DNA of 14,154 nt. Origin: an uncultured bacterium. Its GTDB lineage: Bacteria > Cyanobacteriota > Vampirovibrionia > Gastranaerophilales > Gastranaerophilaceae. The position numbers and the translations under genes were made by a program. This document shows positions 12,196-14,154 of the stretch, in pieces. Each line of letters begins with the position of its first letter. The first letter of the stretch is position 1. Location: contig OMVC01000183.1 in the NCBI GenBank assembly GCA_900314375.1, positions 1 to 14,154 of the forward strand. Reading direction: 5' to 3'. The notes beneath the pieces are model-generated. The model searched no databases. It was not told the origin of the DNA and was given only the letters and a program-made list of their open reading frames with translations.

Positions 12196-13200
12196 ATGGA
12201 AGAACAAAACATAGAACAACAAGCGGACCAAGAAACCAAAAAACCGTCAAAAAAAATTAAAAGAAAAATTGCATTTGTAATAATAACAATTTTGCTGGTA
12301 TTTGCAGGGTTTTATCTTGTAAAAGAAATGCAATATGAATCAACGGATGATGCTTACGTAGAAACAACAACAGTAAATGTTGCCCCGAAAGTTTCGGGTG
12401 AAATATTGGAAGTTTATGTAACAGATAACCAAAAAGTTAATGCAGGCGATTTGGTTGCCATAATTGATGATGCGGATTATAAAGTTAAACTTGCGCAGGC
12501 TAATGCAAATTATGAAAAAATCAAATTCGACCAAGCCAATGCAAAAGCAAATCTAAAAGCATCAGAATCAAATATTGAATTGGCAAAAAAAGATTTGGAA
12601 AGATATACAAATTTGTATGAACAGGGGGCTGTTTCAAAACAAACTTTAGATGCTGCGCAAGTAAAATATGACGGAGCAAAAGCAGGTTTGACCCAAGCTC
12701 AACAAGCCCTATTTTCGGATAATAACGGTAAAACCGTTGCCGATGCAAATTTGTTAACTGCAAAAGCCGCTAAAGATAAAGCAGAATTAGACTTATCTTA
12801 TACTAAAATATATGCTCCTCAATCAGGTACAGTAGCTTCACGTCGTGTTGAAAAAGGTATGTATGTAAATGTCGGTTCGCCATTATTTACTTTGGTACCT
12901 GAAAAAGTTTGGGTTATTGCAAACTTTAAAGAAAACCAATTAAGACACATGAAACCGGGACAAAAAGTTGATATAAAAGTTGACACATACCCAAATCATA
13001 TTTTTAAAGGTCAAATTGACAGTATTCAAAGGGCTTCAGGAGCTAAATCAAGTTTATTCCCGCCTGAAAACGCTGTCGGCTCATTTGTAAAAATTGTACA
13101 AAGAATTCCTGTAAAAATCATATTTACGGAAAAAATTGATCCGGAAGAATATAATATTGTTCCTGGGATGTCAGTAGTACCAAAAGTTAAAGTGAAATGA
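12196..13200 (+). CDS. emrA: EmrA/HlyD-family membrane fusion protein
   Basis: A 334-residue periplasmic adaptor that links an inner-membrane DHA2 pump to a TolC channel. A charged cytoplasmic tail (1-24) is followed by one membrane helix (about 25-42). The EmrA signature STDDAYVETTTVNVAPKVSG (49-68) is followed by the first half of the lipoyl domain, a long alpha-helical hairpin (about 90-195, Ala/Lys/Gln-rich, with LERYTNLYEQGAVSKQTLDA), the second lipoyl half (YTKIYAPQSGTV) and the beta-barrel domain (VWVIANFKENQLRHMKPGQK). The C-terminus has the family motif SLFPPENAVGSFVKIVQRIP and VPGMSV. The length is close to that of E. coli EmrA (390), with a shorter hairpin. The ribosome site AGAGG (12184-12188) is 7 nt before the ATG. 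Confidence 0.95.
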   Translation: MEEQNIEQQADQETKKPSKKIKRKIAFVIITILLVFAGFYLVKEMQYESTDDAYVETTTVNVAPKVSGEILEVYVTDNQKVNAGDLVAIIDDADYKVKLAQANANYEKIKFDQANAKANLKASESNIELAKKDLERYTNLYEQGAVSKQTLDAAQVKYDGAKAGLTQAQQALFSDNNGKTVADANLLTAKAAKDKAELDLSYTKIYAPQSGTVASRRVEKGMYVNVGSPLFTLVPEKVWVIANFKENQLRHMKPGQKVDIKVDTYPNHIFKGQIDSIQRASGAKSSLFPPENAVGSFVKIVQRIPVKIIFTEKIDPEEYNIVPGMSVVPKVKVK

Positions 13201-13388
13201 ATATCGAATAGCTCTTTTACAAATTGAAAATTGAAAGTTGAAAATGAAAAATTGTATCGCTTTTTAACACTAAATATAAATGTACGAATATGAAAAAGAC
13301 AAATTGTTGTAATAATTTTCCACTTTCCATTTTCAATTTTCCATTAAATAAAATCTTTTTATCTTTCAATAAATATTAAGGAAAACTA
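13201..13388. repeat. Heptamer-repeat intergenic insert between emrA and emrB
   Basis: A 188-bp gap in what is usually a tight gene pair. The left end has AATTGAA-type heptamers on the + strand (13222-13249: AATTGAA, AATTGAA, AGTTGAA, AATGAAA). The right end has the same kind of heptamers on the minus strand (13317-13346, read as AATGGAA, AATTGAA, AATGGAA, AGTGGAA). The two blocks can pair imperfectly over about 28 bp. No gene is present. Confidence 0.7.
13252..13280 (+). promoter_or_regulatory. Candidate internal promoter for emrB
   Basis: TTGTAT (13252-13257), 17 bp, TATAAA (13275-13280) between the two heptamer blocks. It could let emrB be transcribed apart from emrA. Chance matches are frequent in DNA this AT-rich. 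Confidence 0.35.
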
Positions 13389-14154
13389 ATGTCAACACAA
13401 ACAATATCTACAGACGAAAATCAATATTTGCCCAAAAATCCTTGGCTTTCTTGTGCTCCGGTTTTATTGGCATGCTTTGTGTTTGTTATGGACGGAACCA
13501 TTGCAAACGTTGCCTTGCCGCACATGGCAGGAAGTTTTTCCGCAACAAGGGATGAAAGTATTTGGATACTAACCAGTTATTTGATTTCTTCAGGTATAAT
13601 TATTCCTTCGGTAGATTTCTTCTCAAAATTTTTCGGACGTAAAAACTTTTATATAATAAGTATCTTGCTATTTACCCTTGCATCGCTTCTTTGCGGTACC
13701 GCAACAACTTTAGGACAAATGGTATTTTACAGAGTTCTTCAAGGTGCAGGCGGGGGTGGAATTGTTCCTTTATCTCAAGCAATTATGATGGAAAGTTTTC
13801 CCAAAGAGCGACGCGGAACGGCAATGGCTCTTTTCGGGATGGGAGTTATCCTTGCTCCGATTGTAGGTCCTATGCTTGGCGGTTGGATTACAGACAATTG
13901 GACTTGGCCGTGGGTATTTTTTATAAATGTACCGGTAGGCTGTATTGCTGCTGTGATGGCTAAGAACTTGTTATTCAATCCGCCTTATGCCAGACGCCAA
14001 AAAGGTATCAAAATGGATTGGCTCGGATTTGGATTACTAACATTATGGCTCATTTGTTTACAAGTATTTTTTGATAAGGGAAACAATGCCGATTGGTTCA
14101 ATGCAACTTGGATTTGCTGGATATTTGCAATTTCTTGTTTGGCAGCTATCGGAT
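13389..14154 (+). CDS. emrB: EmrB/QacA-type DHA2 multidrug transporter (5' part, cut by the window end)
   Basis: 255 codons are visible, about half of the usual 500-530 residues and 14 membrane helices; the frame is open to the last base. A proton-driven drug exporter of the major facilitator superfamily. Helix 1 carries the DHA2 motif MDGTIANVALPHMAGSF. Motif A between helices 2 and 3 is DFFSKFFGRKNFY (the usual first Gly of the loop is Ser here). RVLQGAGGGGIVPLSQAIMM is the helix 4 region with its conserved Arg. Antiporter motif C is GMGVILAPIVGPMLGGWI, followed by WPWVFFINVPVG, typical of EmrB. The ATG at 13389 is preceded by AAGGA (13378-13382) with 6-nt spacing. It completes the marR-emrA-emrB order. 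The 3' end and the later helices cannot be judged. Confidence 0.93.
   Translation, partial: MSTQTISTDENQYLPKNPWLSCAPVLLACFVFVMDGTIANVALPHMAGSFSATRDESIWILTSYLISSGIIIPSVDFFSKFFGRKNFYIISILLFTLASLLCGTATTLGQMVFYRVLQGAGGGGIVPLSQAIMMESFPKERRGTAMALFGMGVILAPIVGPMLGGWITDNWTWPWVFFINVPVGCIAAVMAKNLLFNPPYARRQKGIKMDWLGFGLLTLWLICLQVFFDKGNNADWFNATWICWIFAISCLAAIG

Overview
This 14.2-kb window is AT-rich chromosomal DNA from a Gram-negative-type bacterium. The evidence for an outer membrane is a TolC-family channel, an EmrAB-type pump and a beta-barrel-like protein. The codon use, the small divergent gene clusters and above all the 591-residue protein at 8235-10010 point to the gut Melainabacteria/Vampirovibrionia (Candidatus Gastranaerophilales-like). 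I recall proteins with its N-terminal (QARLLSITAR) and C-terminal (LDTEHNALQTEY) signatures from that group. This placement is inference from memory, not a search result.

Layout. 1-1935 (+): a small secreted protein with a clear promoter, then an S41 (CtpA-type) processing protease with a membrane anchor and PDZ domain. 1943-3064: an RNA and repeat region. It holds tRNA-Cys(GCA) with a strong promoter, tRNA-Val(GAC) with its terminator, a 29-bp repeat that duplicates the 5' end of tRNA-Val, a 115-bp exact repeat that duplicates its 3' end plus terminator, and a set of REP-like palindromes. It contains no credible protein gene. 3065-6809 (-): a secreted HEXXH putative zinc protease, a TPR protein translationally coupled to an FtsB/DivIC-like divisome protein, and an outer-membrane beta-barrel-like protein. 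6810-7044: a compact divergent control region. 7045-10010 (+): hemW and the 591-residue helix-ended protein. 10210-14154: a multidrug efflux module. A TolC/NodT-type outer membrane factor (-) is divergent from marR, emrA and emrB (+), with emrB cut by the window end.

How the genes work together. The efflux genes can form a complete tripartite pump: EmrB in the inner membrane, EmrA across the periplasm and the TolC-like channel in the outer membrane. The MarR repressor gene is the first gene of the + operon. Its likely operators are two small inverted repeats lying where the back-to-back promoters overlap. The FtsB-like and TPR genes form one transcription unit from a TTGTAA-17-TATAAT promoter.

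Most notable observations: (i) the hemW upstream region, where a good promoter is followed within about 50 nt by an intrinsic terminator, with a 9-codon ORF (MYIYKSYQI) running into the terminator hairpin, which looks like an attenuator or a tiny RNA; (ii) -10 boxes placed so that both divergent genes, hemW and the outer-membrane protein, would start transcription at or next to the A of the ATG (leaderless mRNAs); (iii) tRNA-Val bracketed by repeats of its own two ends; (iv) two neighbouring palindromes with one architecture but different, compensating stem sequences; (v) the flagellin/hook-like architecture of the 591-residue protein, with no flagellar gene in the window. I see no CRISPR array, insertion sequence, integrase or defence system.
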